In this document: piece after piece, positions 34,095 to 41,556 of the stretch
Layout: each line of letters begins with the position of its first letter
How positions within the stretch are numbered: the first letter of the stretch is position 1
Assembly (NCBI RefSeq): GCF_004792685.1
Contig: NZ_SRXT01000008.1
Coordinates: forward strand, 124,001 to 188,000
DNA length: 64,000 bases
Direction of reading: 5' to 3'
Origin: Sphingomonas gei
GTDB lineage: Bacteria > Pseudomonadota > Alphaproteobacteria > Sphingomonadales > Sphingomonadaceae
The notes under the pieces: model-generated
Told to the model about the DNA's origin: nothing
The model's input: only the letters and a program-made list of their open reading frames with translations
The model's database searches: none
Position numbers and translations under genes: made by a program

Positions 34095-36413
34095 CTACAC
34101 CGGCACCCGCCCGAACGAGGGCGGGCGATCGGCTTTGGCGGTGCCGAAGCGGGAGGGCTTGCTGCCCATCTCGAACACCAGTTCACCGCCCTTCGCCAGA
34201 TCGGCATGGCTGATCCAGTTGCGTGTCCACGGCTTGCCGTTCCAGCGCACCGACTGGACATAGGGTGCATTCGGCGCGTTGCCCTTGGCGACGACGCGCA
34301 GAGTCTTTCCCTGCCCCAGCCGGACCTCGGCGCGGTCGAACAAGGGTGCGCCGAAAACATAGACTGCGCTCACCGGATCGACCGGATAGAAGCCCAATGC
34401 GCTCAGCACGAACCAGGCGCTCATCTGGCCGCAATCGTCGTTGCCGATCTCGCCGTCGGGATCGGATTTGTACATTTCATCGCATAGCCGGCGGACCATC
34501 GCCTGCGTCTTCCACGGAGCGCCGGCAAAGGCATAGAGATAGGCGACGTGGTGGTTGGGTTCGTTGCCATGCGCATATTGGCCGACCAGCCCCGAAATGT
34601 CGGGCGGCGCATTTTCGGGCAGCGTCGATGGCGCGTTGAACAACGCGTCGAGCTGCTTCTCGAACGCCGCGTCGCCGCCGAAATGCTCGATCAGGCCGTG
34701 GACGTCGTGCTGGTTGAGGAAGGTCGCCTGCCAGCCATTGGCCTCGGTATAGTCGCGATGCTTCTTGGGCTCGTGGCCGATCTGGATCGGGTCGTAATCC
34801 GCCCACCATTCGCCGTCCGAGAATTTGGGCTTGGCGAAGCGGGTTTTGGCGTCGAGCACATTGCGGTAATTCCGGCTACGCTGGCGCAGCGTCTCGGCAT
34901 CGTCCTTTGCGCCTGCCGCGTCGGCGAGCACCGCCATTGCCCAATCGTCATAGGCATATTCCTGGGTGCGGCTGACCGATTCCCAGATCTTGTCGGCGGG
35001 GATGTAGCCGAGATCGTAATAATAGCAGCGGCCGAGCGAGCCGTCGCTGTCCTTGAAGGTGCGATCGAAGGCGCGGCGACGGATATTGGGCCAAGCGGCG
35101 GCATAATCCGCCTTGATGCCCTTGGCATGCGCTTCGGCGAGCACCGAGACCGAATGCCAGCCGATCATGCAGCCGGTCTCGACGCCCTGGAGCTGCCAGA
35201 CCGGCGGCCCATAGGGGCTCTGCTGGGTCTGGCGGACGAGGTCGCGGGTGAACATCGCCGCGCGCTCGGGCTGCACGAGGGTGAGCAGCGGATGGAGCGC
35301 GCGATACGTATCCCATAGCGAATAGGTGCTGAATGCGGGCGTGTCAGCGGGCGCTTGATGCACTTGCCGGTCCATCCCGACATAGCGTCCGTCGCGATCG
35401 GTGAAGAGCGTCGGCGCGAGGAAGCAATGATACAGCGCGCTCGCCATGATCGTGCGCTGAGCCGGCGTGCCGCCCTCGACGCGGACGCGATCGAGTTCCT
35501 TCGCCCAGGCGCGGCGCGCGGCGGTGGCGGTTTTGTCGAAATCCCAGCCGGAAGCCTCGGCAGCGAGCGCCGCCTTCGCGCCGGCGACGTCGACTGCCGA
35601 AATGCCGGTCTTGATCAGGATCGGCGCGCCGCCCGCCTCGTCGAAGAAGAGCGCGGCCTTGAGCTTGTTGCCGGTGACGCCCCTGGCACCCGCGGGCTTA
35701 TTGTCGTCGCCAAAGAATTCGACGCGGCTCGGCTTGCGCGAGAGCTGCAGCGCGAAATGGATCTGGCGGCCCTTGGCCCAGCGATGCACCCGGCGGCTGC
35801 CGGTGAGCACGCCGTTCGCATCGATCGCCAGCGATGCCTGGTCGACGATCGTTCCCTTGTCCCACACGTCGAGGATCATGTGGGCGAAGTCGATCAGAAT
35901 GTGGCCGGCCCCCTTGGGGAAATGATAGCGGTGCAGCCCGGTGCGCTCGGTCACGGTCAGCTCGGCGAGCACCCCGGATTCCAGCTTGACGCGGTAGTAA
36001 CCGGGCTCGGCATGTTCTTCGGAGAAGCGCTGACGATAGCCCGTATCGGGATCGTCGAGCTTGCCCGGATCGAGCTCCAGCGGCCCGCGCGTCGGCACCA
36101 CCAGCACGTCGAGCATGTCGCCGATGCCGGTGCCCGAGAGATGGGTGTGCGAGAAGCCCATGATCGAGCCGTCGGTGCGGTGATAGCCCGAGCACGCGTC
36201 CCAGCGGCTATTGTCGGTGTCGGGGCCGAGCTGGACCATCCCGAACGGCAGCGACGGCCCGGGAAAGGTGTGGCCATGCCCGCCGGTGCCGATGAACAGG
36301 TCAGGCTTGGTTGCTGCGGGCCGGGCCTGCGTACCCGCGAGCGATGGCGCGGCAGTGCCCAGCGCGGCGATCCCGGTTCCGGCGAGCAGCTGGCGGCGAT
36401 TGGCAGTGAGCAT
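34095..36413 (-). CDS. GH92 alpha-mannosidase (first of three), Tat-type signal
   Basis: 772 residues from ATG 36413; the longer open frame reaches into the upstream gene and is not credible. The N-terminus NRRQLLAGTGIAALG is twin-arginine-like, so export may use Tat. The GH92 N-domain starts at LFIGTGGHGHTFPGPSLPFGMVQLGPD. The catalytic (alpha/alpha)6 domain has YSLWDTYRALHPLLTL, GQYAHGNEPNHHVAYLYAFAG and the signature GNDDCGQMSAWFVLSALGFYPV, in which the acidic pair is conserved. GH92 enzymes are calcium-dependent exo-alpha-mannosidases. This is the last gene of the receptor-GH43-GH92-GH125-GH92 unit, 5 nt after GH125. Confidence 0.93.
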   Translation of the reverse strand: MLTANRRQLLAGTGIAALGTAAPSLAGTQARPAATKPDLFIGTGGHGHTFPGPSLPFGMVQLGPDTDNSRWDACSGYHRTDGSIMGFSHTHLSGTGIGDMLDVLVVPTRGPLELDPGKLDDPDTGYRQRFSEEHAEPGYYRVKLESGVLAELTVTERTGLHRYHFPKGAGHILIDFAHMILDVWDKGTIVDQASLAIDANGVLTGSRRVHRWAKGRQIHFALQLSRKPSRVEFFGDDNKPAGARGVTGNKLKAALFFDEAGGAPILIKTGISAVDVAGAKAALAAEASGWDFDKTATAARRAWAKELDRVRVEGGTPAQRTIMASALYHCFLAPTLFTDRDGRYVGMDRQVHQAPADTPAFSTYSLWDTYRALHPLLTLVQPERAAMFTRDLVRQTQQSPYGPPVWQLQGVETGCMIGWHSVSVLAEAHAKGIKADYAAAWPNIRRRAFDRTFKDSDGSLGRCYYYDLGYIPADKIWESVSRTQEYAYDDWAMAVLADAAGAKDDAETLRQRSRNYRNVLDAKTRFAKPKFSDGEWWADYDPIQIGHEPKKHRDYTEANGWQATFLNQHDVHGLIEHFGGDAAFEKQLDALFNAPSTLPENAPPDISGLVGQYAHGNEPNHHVAYLYAFAGAPWKTQAMVRRLCDEMYKSDPDGEIGNDDCGQMSAWFVLSALGFYPVDPVSAVYVFGAPLFDRAEVRLGQGKTLRVVAKGNAPNAPYVQSVRWNGKPWTRNWISHADLAKGGELVFEMGSKPSRFGTAKADRPPSFGRVPV

Positions 36414-36418
36414 GGGTA

Positions 36419-37852
36419 TCAGATCCGGCTGGAAAGCAGCGAAGGCTTGCGCTTGGCGATGTCGAGGATCAGCTCGCCAAACAATCCGTTGGTCCAGGCG
36501 AACCATTTCCGCGTGAAGTTGCTCGGATCGTCCTTGTGGAAGCTCTCGTGCATGAAGCCGGTACCGGCATGCGTCGCCTTGAGCCAGCGCAGGCATTGGA
36601 GGATCGTGGCGTCGTCGTCGCTGTTGCGGGCGTGGACGATGATCGACATCGGCCAGATCATGTCCATCCCGACATGCGGCCCGCCAATGCCTTCGCCCGC
36701 GCTGCCCTGGAAGAAATAGGGGTTGCGCTTGCTCCAGGCGAGCGCGGCGGTGCGACGGAACAGCGGGTCGTCGCGATCGACCGCGCCGAGCAACGCCAGC
36801 CCGCACAGGCTCGGCACATTGGCGTCGTCCATGAAGATCGCATTGCCGAAGCCGTCGACTTCGAACGCCCAGACCTCGCCGCCCTGCCCGTCCGACATCT
36901 TGCCATGCGCGTTCAACGCTGCTTCGACCTCGGCAGCGAGCGCCAGGCAGTCCTGCGCCGCTTCGGCATCGCCGCGCGCCTCCTGATGCACCTGTGCGAC
37001 ATGGCGCAGCGCCGATACCGCAAACAGGTTCGACGGGATCAGGAACGGCAATACCGTCGAATCGTCCGACGGACGGAACATCGAATGGATCAGCCCGACC
37101 TTCGCGGTCGGCGCGCCATAGCCGCCGAGCATCAGCGTCTCGGTCGGCGACTTGTCGACGCGCTGGAAGTGATAGGGCCCGGGCCCGTCCTTGCGCTGCT
37201 GCTCGCGGAAGGTCGCGACGACGCGCTTGGCGCCCTGCGACCAGAGATCGTCGAACGGCGCCTTGTCGCGGGTCGCGGTCCAATAGCCGTGCGCGAGGCG
37301 CAGCGTGTAGCAAAGCGAATCGACTTCCCATTTACGCTCGGCGACGCCCGGCTTCATGTCGGTCTTGTCGGTCTGCGACCATTCGAGATCGGTCTTCTTC
37401 GACAGGTCTTCCATGAAGGCGTTGGCATAGGAATCGAGCAGGATGCAGCGCGCCTGGCGCTGGATCAGCCCATGGAACAGCCGCCGCAATTCGGCGTCCT
37501 TGGGCGCCAGATGGACATAGGTCTGCAGCTGCGCCGAACTGTCGCGCAACCAGAGCGCATTGATGTCGCCGGTGATGACCACCGCGTCGGGCTTGCCGTC
37601 GAAGGTGCCGAACTGGGCGACCGTGGTGTCGAGCGTGTTCGGATAGCAATTCTCGAACAGCCACGCGATCTCGGGATCGGCGATCTTGGCCTTGACTGCC
37701 TTGATCTCGGCCTCGACCGCCTTGCTGACGAAGCGCCGCGCGCCGGGCGCCGGACGCTTCGAGACGAAGCTGTCCGCTGCCAGCGCGCGCGCCGGCAGCG
37801 ATGCCGCCGCGGCCAGTGCGCCGGCGCCGGCAATCAGTTCACGACGGTTCAT
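36419..37852 (-). CDS. GH125 exo-alpha-1,6-mannosidase
   Basis: 477 residues. The N-terminus MNRRELIAGAGALAAAASLPARALA is a Tat-type signal. The rest matches the GH125 (formerly DUF1237/Mug157) family: WLFENCYPNTLDTT, VITGDINALWLRDSSAQLQTYV, KWEVDSLCYTLRLAHGYW, FRPSDDSTVLPFLIPSNLFAV, and the C-terminal HAGTGFMHESFHKDDP containing a probable catalytic Glu. GH125 members release alpha-1,6-linked mannose, for example from the N-glycan core or yeast mannan backbone. Its ATG overlaps the stop of the preceding GH92 gene by 4 nt, so the two enzymes are made together. Confidence 0.93.
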   Translation of the reverse strand: MNRRELIAGAGALAAAASLPARALAADSFVSKRPAPGARRFVSKAVEAEIKAVKAKIADPEIAWLFENCYPNTLDTTVAQFGTFDGKPDAVVITGDINALWLRDSSAQLQTYVHLAPKDAELRRLFHGLIQRQARCILLDSYANAFMEDLSKKTDLEWSQTDKTDMKPGVAERKWEVDSLCYTLRLAHGYWTATRDKAPFDDLWSQGAKRVVATFREQQRKDGPGPYHFQRVDKSPTETLMLGGYGAPTAKVGLIHSMFRPSDDSTVLPFLIPSNLFAVSALRHVAQVHQEARGDAEAAQDCLALAAEVEAALNAHGKMSDGQGGEVWAFEVDGFGNAIFMDDANVPSLCGLALLGAVDRDDPLFRRTAALAWSKRNPYFFQGSAGEGIGGPHVGMDMIWPMSIIVHARNSDDDATILQCLRWLKATHAGTGFMHESFHKDDPSNFTRKWFAWTNGLFGELILDIAKRKPSLLSSRI

Positions 37853-40203
37853 TTACGCTCTCCGGGGGCACTCATCGAGAAGGGCGCGCTGGCCTTGTCG
37901 GCGCCCCATTGCTTGTTGGGCGTCGGCCCCATCACGAAACGCAACGTCCCGCCTGCCTGCAGCGCCTCGCGGGTTAGCCAGGTCTTGTCGTGCTTCGTGC
38001 CATTGAACGTCACCGATTGGATGTAGACGTTCTGTGCGTTGTTGTTGACGCCCTCGATCGTCAGGACCTTACCCGTCGGCATGGTGACCCGGACTTTTTC
38101 GAACAGCGGGCTGCCGATCGCATACTCACCGACGGTCGGCGTCACCGGATAGAAGCCGAGCGCCGAGAACACGTACCAGGCCGAGGTCTGGCCATTATCC
38201 TCGTCGCCGGGATAGCCGTCGGGGGTCGCGGAATAGAGCTTGGTCATCACGTCGCGGGCGTGCTTCTGGGTCTTCCACGGCTGGCCGGCCCAGTCGTAGA
38301 GATAGATCATGTGCTGGATCGGCTGGTTGCCATGGGCGTATTGCCCCATGTTGACCACCTGCATCTCGCGCGTCTCATGGATCACCGAGCCGTAATAGCT
38401 GTTCTCGAACAAGGGCGGCAGCGTGAAGATCGAGTCGAGCCGGTCGACGAACTTCTTGTCGCCGCCCATCTGGTCGATGAGCCCCTGAACGTCCTGCATC
38501 ACCGACCAGCTGTAATGCATCGAATTGCCTTCGGTGAAGGCATCGCCCCACGCATAGGGATTGAACGGCTTCATCCAGCTGCCGTCCTTGTTGCGCCCGC
38601 GCATCCAGCCCGATTCGGGATCGTAGAGCTTGCGGTAATTCTGCGCCTGCGCAGCGTATTTCTTGGCATCCTCGGTCTTGCCGAGCGCCGCGGCGAGCCG
38701 CGACAGCGAGAAGTCCGCGGTGGCATATTCGAGCGTGCGCGCGGCACTCTCGTTGATCCCGACATCATAGGGAACATAGCCGAGCTGGTTGTAGAACTCG
38801 ACGCCCTCCCGGCCCACTGCGCCGACGACGTTGCCGCGCTTGTCCTTCGGGCGCCCCTCGGAGGTGGTCGCATTCTTGACCATCGCTTCGTAGAGCGTCT
38901 CGACATCGAAGCCGCGCACGCCATTCAGATAGGCGTCGGCGATCAGATTGGCCGAGTTCGAACCAATCATCACGTCGCGGTGGCCGGGGCTCGCCCATTC
39001 GGGGAGCCAGCCCGATTCCTTATAGGTGTTGACCAGCCCTTGCATGATCTGGCTGTCGACTTCGGGATAGACCAGGGCGAACCACGGGAACACCGCCCGC
39101 CACGTGTCCCAGAAGCCGTTGTCGGTGAACAGCGGTCCATCATGGACCTTGCCGTCATAGGGGCTGTAATGGACGGTCTTCCCCGATGCGTCGATCTCGT
39201 GGAACATCCGCGGGAATTGCAGCATGCGGTACAGCGCCGAATAGAAGACCCGGCGGTTGTCGATGTTGGGATCGCTGACCTCGACCTTCCGGAACTCGTG
39301 TTCCCATGCCGCCTTGGCCTTGGCCTCGGTCGCGTCATAGCTGTCGCGGCCGATTTCGCGCGCCAGGTTACGCTCGGCCTGGTCGAGGCTGATGAACGAC
39401 GACGCGACCTTGACGCCGACCTGCTCGCCATCGCGGGTCTTGAAGCTGACCACCGCTCCGGCGCGGCCATCCTCGCGAGTCAGCGCGGCGCTCAACTGGC
39501 CGTTGCTGTCCCAGGTGCGGGTGACATCGAAGTCCTTGTCGAACTCCGCGACGAAATAGTTGCGGAAATTGTCGGGCACGCCGCCGTGATTGTTGCTGAC
39601 ATAGCCGGTGATCCGCCGCCGCGCGGGATCGACCTTGACCATCGCTCCGCCATTCTGGCCGTCGAGGATGATATGCGCGTCGTCGCTCTTCGGGAAGGTG
39701 AAGCGGAACTGCGCGGCGCGATTGGTCGGCGCGACTTCGGCGGTCACGTCGTAATCGGCGAGATAGACCTTGTACTTGTACGGCCGCGCTTCCTCGGCCT
39801 TGTGGCTGAACCAGCTCGCGCGCTCGTCCTGGCCGATCTTGAGCGCACCGGTCTCGGCGAACAATGCGAAGACCGCGTAGTCGTTCATCCACGGGCTCGG
39901 CTGATGCGTCTGCTTGATGCCGTTGATCTTCTCGGCATCGTAGGTGTAGCCCCAGCCATCGCCCATCTTGCCGGTGACCGGGGTCCAGAAGTTCATCCCC
40001 CACGGCACCGCGACCGCCGGATAGGTGTTGCCATAGGAGAGCCCGTGGCTCGAATCGGTGCCCATCAGCGGGTTGGCGAGATCGACCAACGCTTCCCGCT
40101 GCGCGGTCTGGGCGGCGGCGACCGGCACGAACGAGGGGAGGCAAAGCCCGGTGGTCGCGAGGAGGGCAACGGCGCAGCGCAGCGATCGAGCGAAGATCTT
40201 CAA
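37849..40203 (-). CDS. GH92 alpha-mannosidase (second of three), Sec signal
   Basis: 784 residues from a TTG at 40203, chosen because GGGAGAG lies 7 nt upstream and the following residues form a normal Sec signal peptide ending VAAAQ. GH92 features: DLANPLMGTDSSHGLSYGNTYPAVAVPWGMNFW, TDNGFWDTWRAVFPWFALVYPE, GQYAHGNQPIQHMIYLYDWAG, and DEDNGQTSAWYVFSALGFYPV. Compared with the first GH92, the signature Cys is Asn and the substrate loops differ, suggesting another alpha-mannosidic linkage. The mature enzyme should be periplasmic or outer-membrane associated. A REPIN-like element lies between it and the GH43 gene upstream. Confidence 0.93.
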   Translation of the reverse strand: MKIFARSLRCAVALLATTGLCLPSFVPVAAAQTAQREALVDLANPLMGTDSSHGLSYGNTYPAVAVPWGMNFWTPVTGKMGDGWGYTYDAEKINGIKQTHQPSPWMNDYAVFALFAETGALKIGQDERASWFSHKAEEARPYKYKVYLADYDVTAEVAPTNRAAQFRFTFPKSDDAHIILDGQNGGAMVKVDPARRRITGYVSNNHGGVPDNFRNYFVAEFDKDFDVTRTWDSNGQLSAALTREDGRAGAVVSFKTRDGEQVGVKVASSFISLDQAERNLAREIGRDSYDATEAKAKAAWEHEFRKVEVSDPNIDNRRVFYSALYRMLQFPRMFHEIDASGKTVHYSPYDGKVHDGPLFTDNGFWDTWRAVFPWFALVYPEVDSQIMQGLVNTYKESGWLPEWASPGHRDVMIGSNSANLIADAYLNGVRGFDVETLYEAMVKNATTSEGRPKDKRGNVVGAVGREGVEFYNQLGYVPYDVGINESAARTLEYATADFSLSRLAAALGKTEDAKKYAAQAQNYRKLYDPESGWMRGRNKDGSWMKPFNPYAWGDAFTEGNSMHYSWSVMQDVQGLIDQMGGDKKFVDRLDSIFTLPPLFENSYYGSVIHETREMQVVNMGQYAHGNQPIQHMIYLYDWAGQPWKTQKHARDVMTKLYSATPDGYPGDEDNGQTSAWYVFSALGFYPVTPTVGEYAIGSPLFEKVRVTMPTGKVLTIEGVNNNAQNVYIQSVTFNGTKHDKTWLTREALQAGGTLRFVMGPTPNKQWGADKASAPFSMSAPGERK

Positions 40204-40226
40204 AACAATTCTCTCCCTGAATAGCT

Positions 40227-40326
40227 GTTCCCCGGCGAAGGCCGGGGTCCAGTTGCGGCGGCGTAGAGATGGCAGCCCGTCATTTCATGTAACTTCGAGA
40301 ATGGGCCCCGGCCTTCGCCGGGGAAC
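40227..40326. repeat. REPIN-like double hairpin (copy 2)
   Basis: The inverted arms at 40227-40247 and 40306-40326 are identical to those at 15976-16050, each folding as CCCCGGC-GAAG-GCCGGGG. The inner spacer is longer (58 nt) and unrelated apart from the bases next to the arms. It lies within an operon, between GH43 and GH92, and would form a strong mRNA hairpin. Confidence 0.85.
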
Positions 40327-40351
40327 AGCTGGGACAAGTGAGAGACGACCT

Positions 40352-41407
40352 TCATCGAGTTCGACGGAGCGGATGCGGCGCGACACCTTCGTTGGTCATC
40401 ACCACCGGCTTTATCGTGCCATCGGCAGCGAATACCAGCCGATCGAGCGCCAGTTCGCGATGCTCGCCGCGCTCCTCGCCCAGCGGGCGGCGGTGATAGG
40501 CGATCACCCATTCGTCGGTGCCGGGGACCTGGACCACCGAATGGTGCCCTGCCCCGCGCGCGATCTTGAAATCCTGCTGCAGGATCTTGCCCATCGGCTT
40601 GAACGGTCCGACCGGGCTCGGCCCCATTGCGTAGGCGACGCTGTAATCGGGGCCGGTCCAGCCGCCCTCGGACCACATCAGGTAATAGACGCCCTTGCGC
40701 TGGATCAGGAACGAGCCCTCGACATAGCCGGGGGGCGTGATTTCCTTGAACAGCGATCCGTCGGCATGCGGCACGACCGATTTGAGGTCCTTGCTCAGCC
40801 GGACCACGTTGCAATGCTGCCAGCCGCCATAATAGAGATAGACCTGTCCGTCCTTGTCGCGGAAGGCGAACGGGTCGATCGGCTGCGCGCCGTTGTGGAA
40901 CTTGCCGACCAGCGGCTTGCCGATCGCATCCTTGAACGGCCCGCCGGGCCTGTCTGACACCGCCAGCCCGATGCCGCCGAGCTCGCCATCCTTCTGGATG
41001 TCGTTGGCGCTGAAGAACATGTAATATTTGCCGTTCGCCTCGATCACCGATGGCGCCCAGATCGCGAAGGCGGCCCAGGCGGCGTTCTTCACGTCGAAGA
41101 CGTGGGGGTGCTTGGTCCAATGGACGAGGTCGGGCGAGGAGAAGGCGTTGAAGAAGGTCTGGATGCCGTAGGACGGCCGCACCATCTTCTGCTTGCGCAA
41201 TTCGATCTGCGCCGGCGTGAAGCCAGGGGAGAAATCAGGCGTCGCGCCATGATCGGAATAGGTCGGATAGATCCAGTAGCGCCCGCCGAATACGTGGATC
41301 TCGGGATCGGCGTACCAGCCGGCTATGATCGGATTGGGCGCAGGCGCCGAGCCCGCAAGGAGCAGTGCCGCCGCGGTGGCGAGGCCAGTGAGTATCTTGC
41401 GCTTCAT
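40352..41407 (-). CDS. GH43-family glycoside hydrolase
   Basis: 351 residues with a signal peptide (KRKILTGLATAAALLLAGSAPA). The five-bladed propeller catalytic residues are visible: base D34 in WYADPEI, the middle Asp in QPIDPFAF and the acid Glu in GYVEGSF, in the order expected for GH43. GH43 enzymes release arabinose, xylose or galactose from side chains. Here it may remove a decorating sugar that blocks mannosidase access. GH130-like phosphorylases are excluded by the motif order. A strong hairpin lies just upstream between this gene and the TonB receptor. Confidence 0.87.
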   Translation of the reverse strand: MKRKILTGLATAAALLLAGSAPAPNPIIAGWYADPEIHVFGGRYWIYPTYSDHGATPDFSPGFTPAQIELRKQKMVRPSYGIQTFFNAFSSPDLVHWTKHPHVFDVKNAAWAAFAIWAPSVIEANGKYYMFFSANDIQKDGELGGIGLAVSDRPGGPFKDAIGKPLVGKFHNGAQPIDPFAFRDKDGQVYLYYGGWQHCNVVRLSKDLKSVVPHADGSLFKEITPPGYVEGSFLIQRKGVYYLMWSEGGWTGPDYSVAYAMGPSPVGPFKPMGKILQQDFKIARGAGHHSVVQVPGTDEWVIAYHRRPLGEERGEHRELALDRLVFAADGTIKPVVMTNEGVAPHPLRRTR

Positions 41408-41480
41408 GCCGCCTGATCCAACGATAATATTGCGCCGGTATGGCCGGCTTGTCGCACGAAATCCCCTTTTGCAGAAAGGT

Positions 41481-41508
41481 GGAGGTGACCCGCGAGCGAG
41501 TCACCTCC
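41481..41508 (-). terminator. Strong hairpin between the TonB receptor and GH43
   Basis: GGAGGTGAC and GTCACCTCC form a perfect 9-bp stem with a 10-nt loop, followed on the minus strand by a short C/T tract. It is well placed to end part of the transcripts after the receptor gene, giving more receptor than enzyme mRNA, or to protect the receptor mRNA 3' end. Confidence 0.6.
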
Positions 41509-41556
41509 TTAGGAGCCTTGGGGGCTTATCGTGCGTGCGTCAGCAGGGCCGACACG

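Noticed and set aside
36414..37331. Start of the first GH92 protein extended upstream to 37331
   Set aside because: The extension lies entirely inside the GH125 gene in another frame; the ATG at 36413 begins a proper signal sequence 5 nt after the GH125 stop.
37990..40224. 744-codon plus-strand open frame
   Set aside because: It is the mirror of the second GH92 gene, which has a signal peptide and catalytic motifs.
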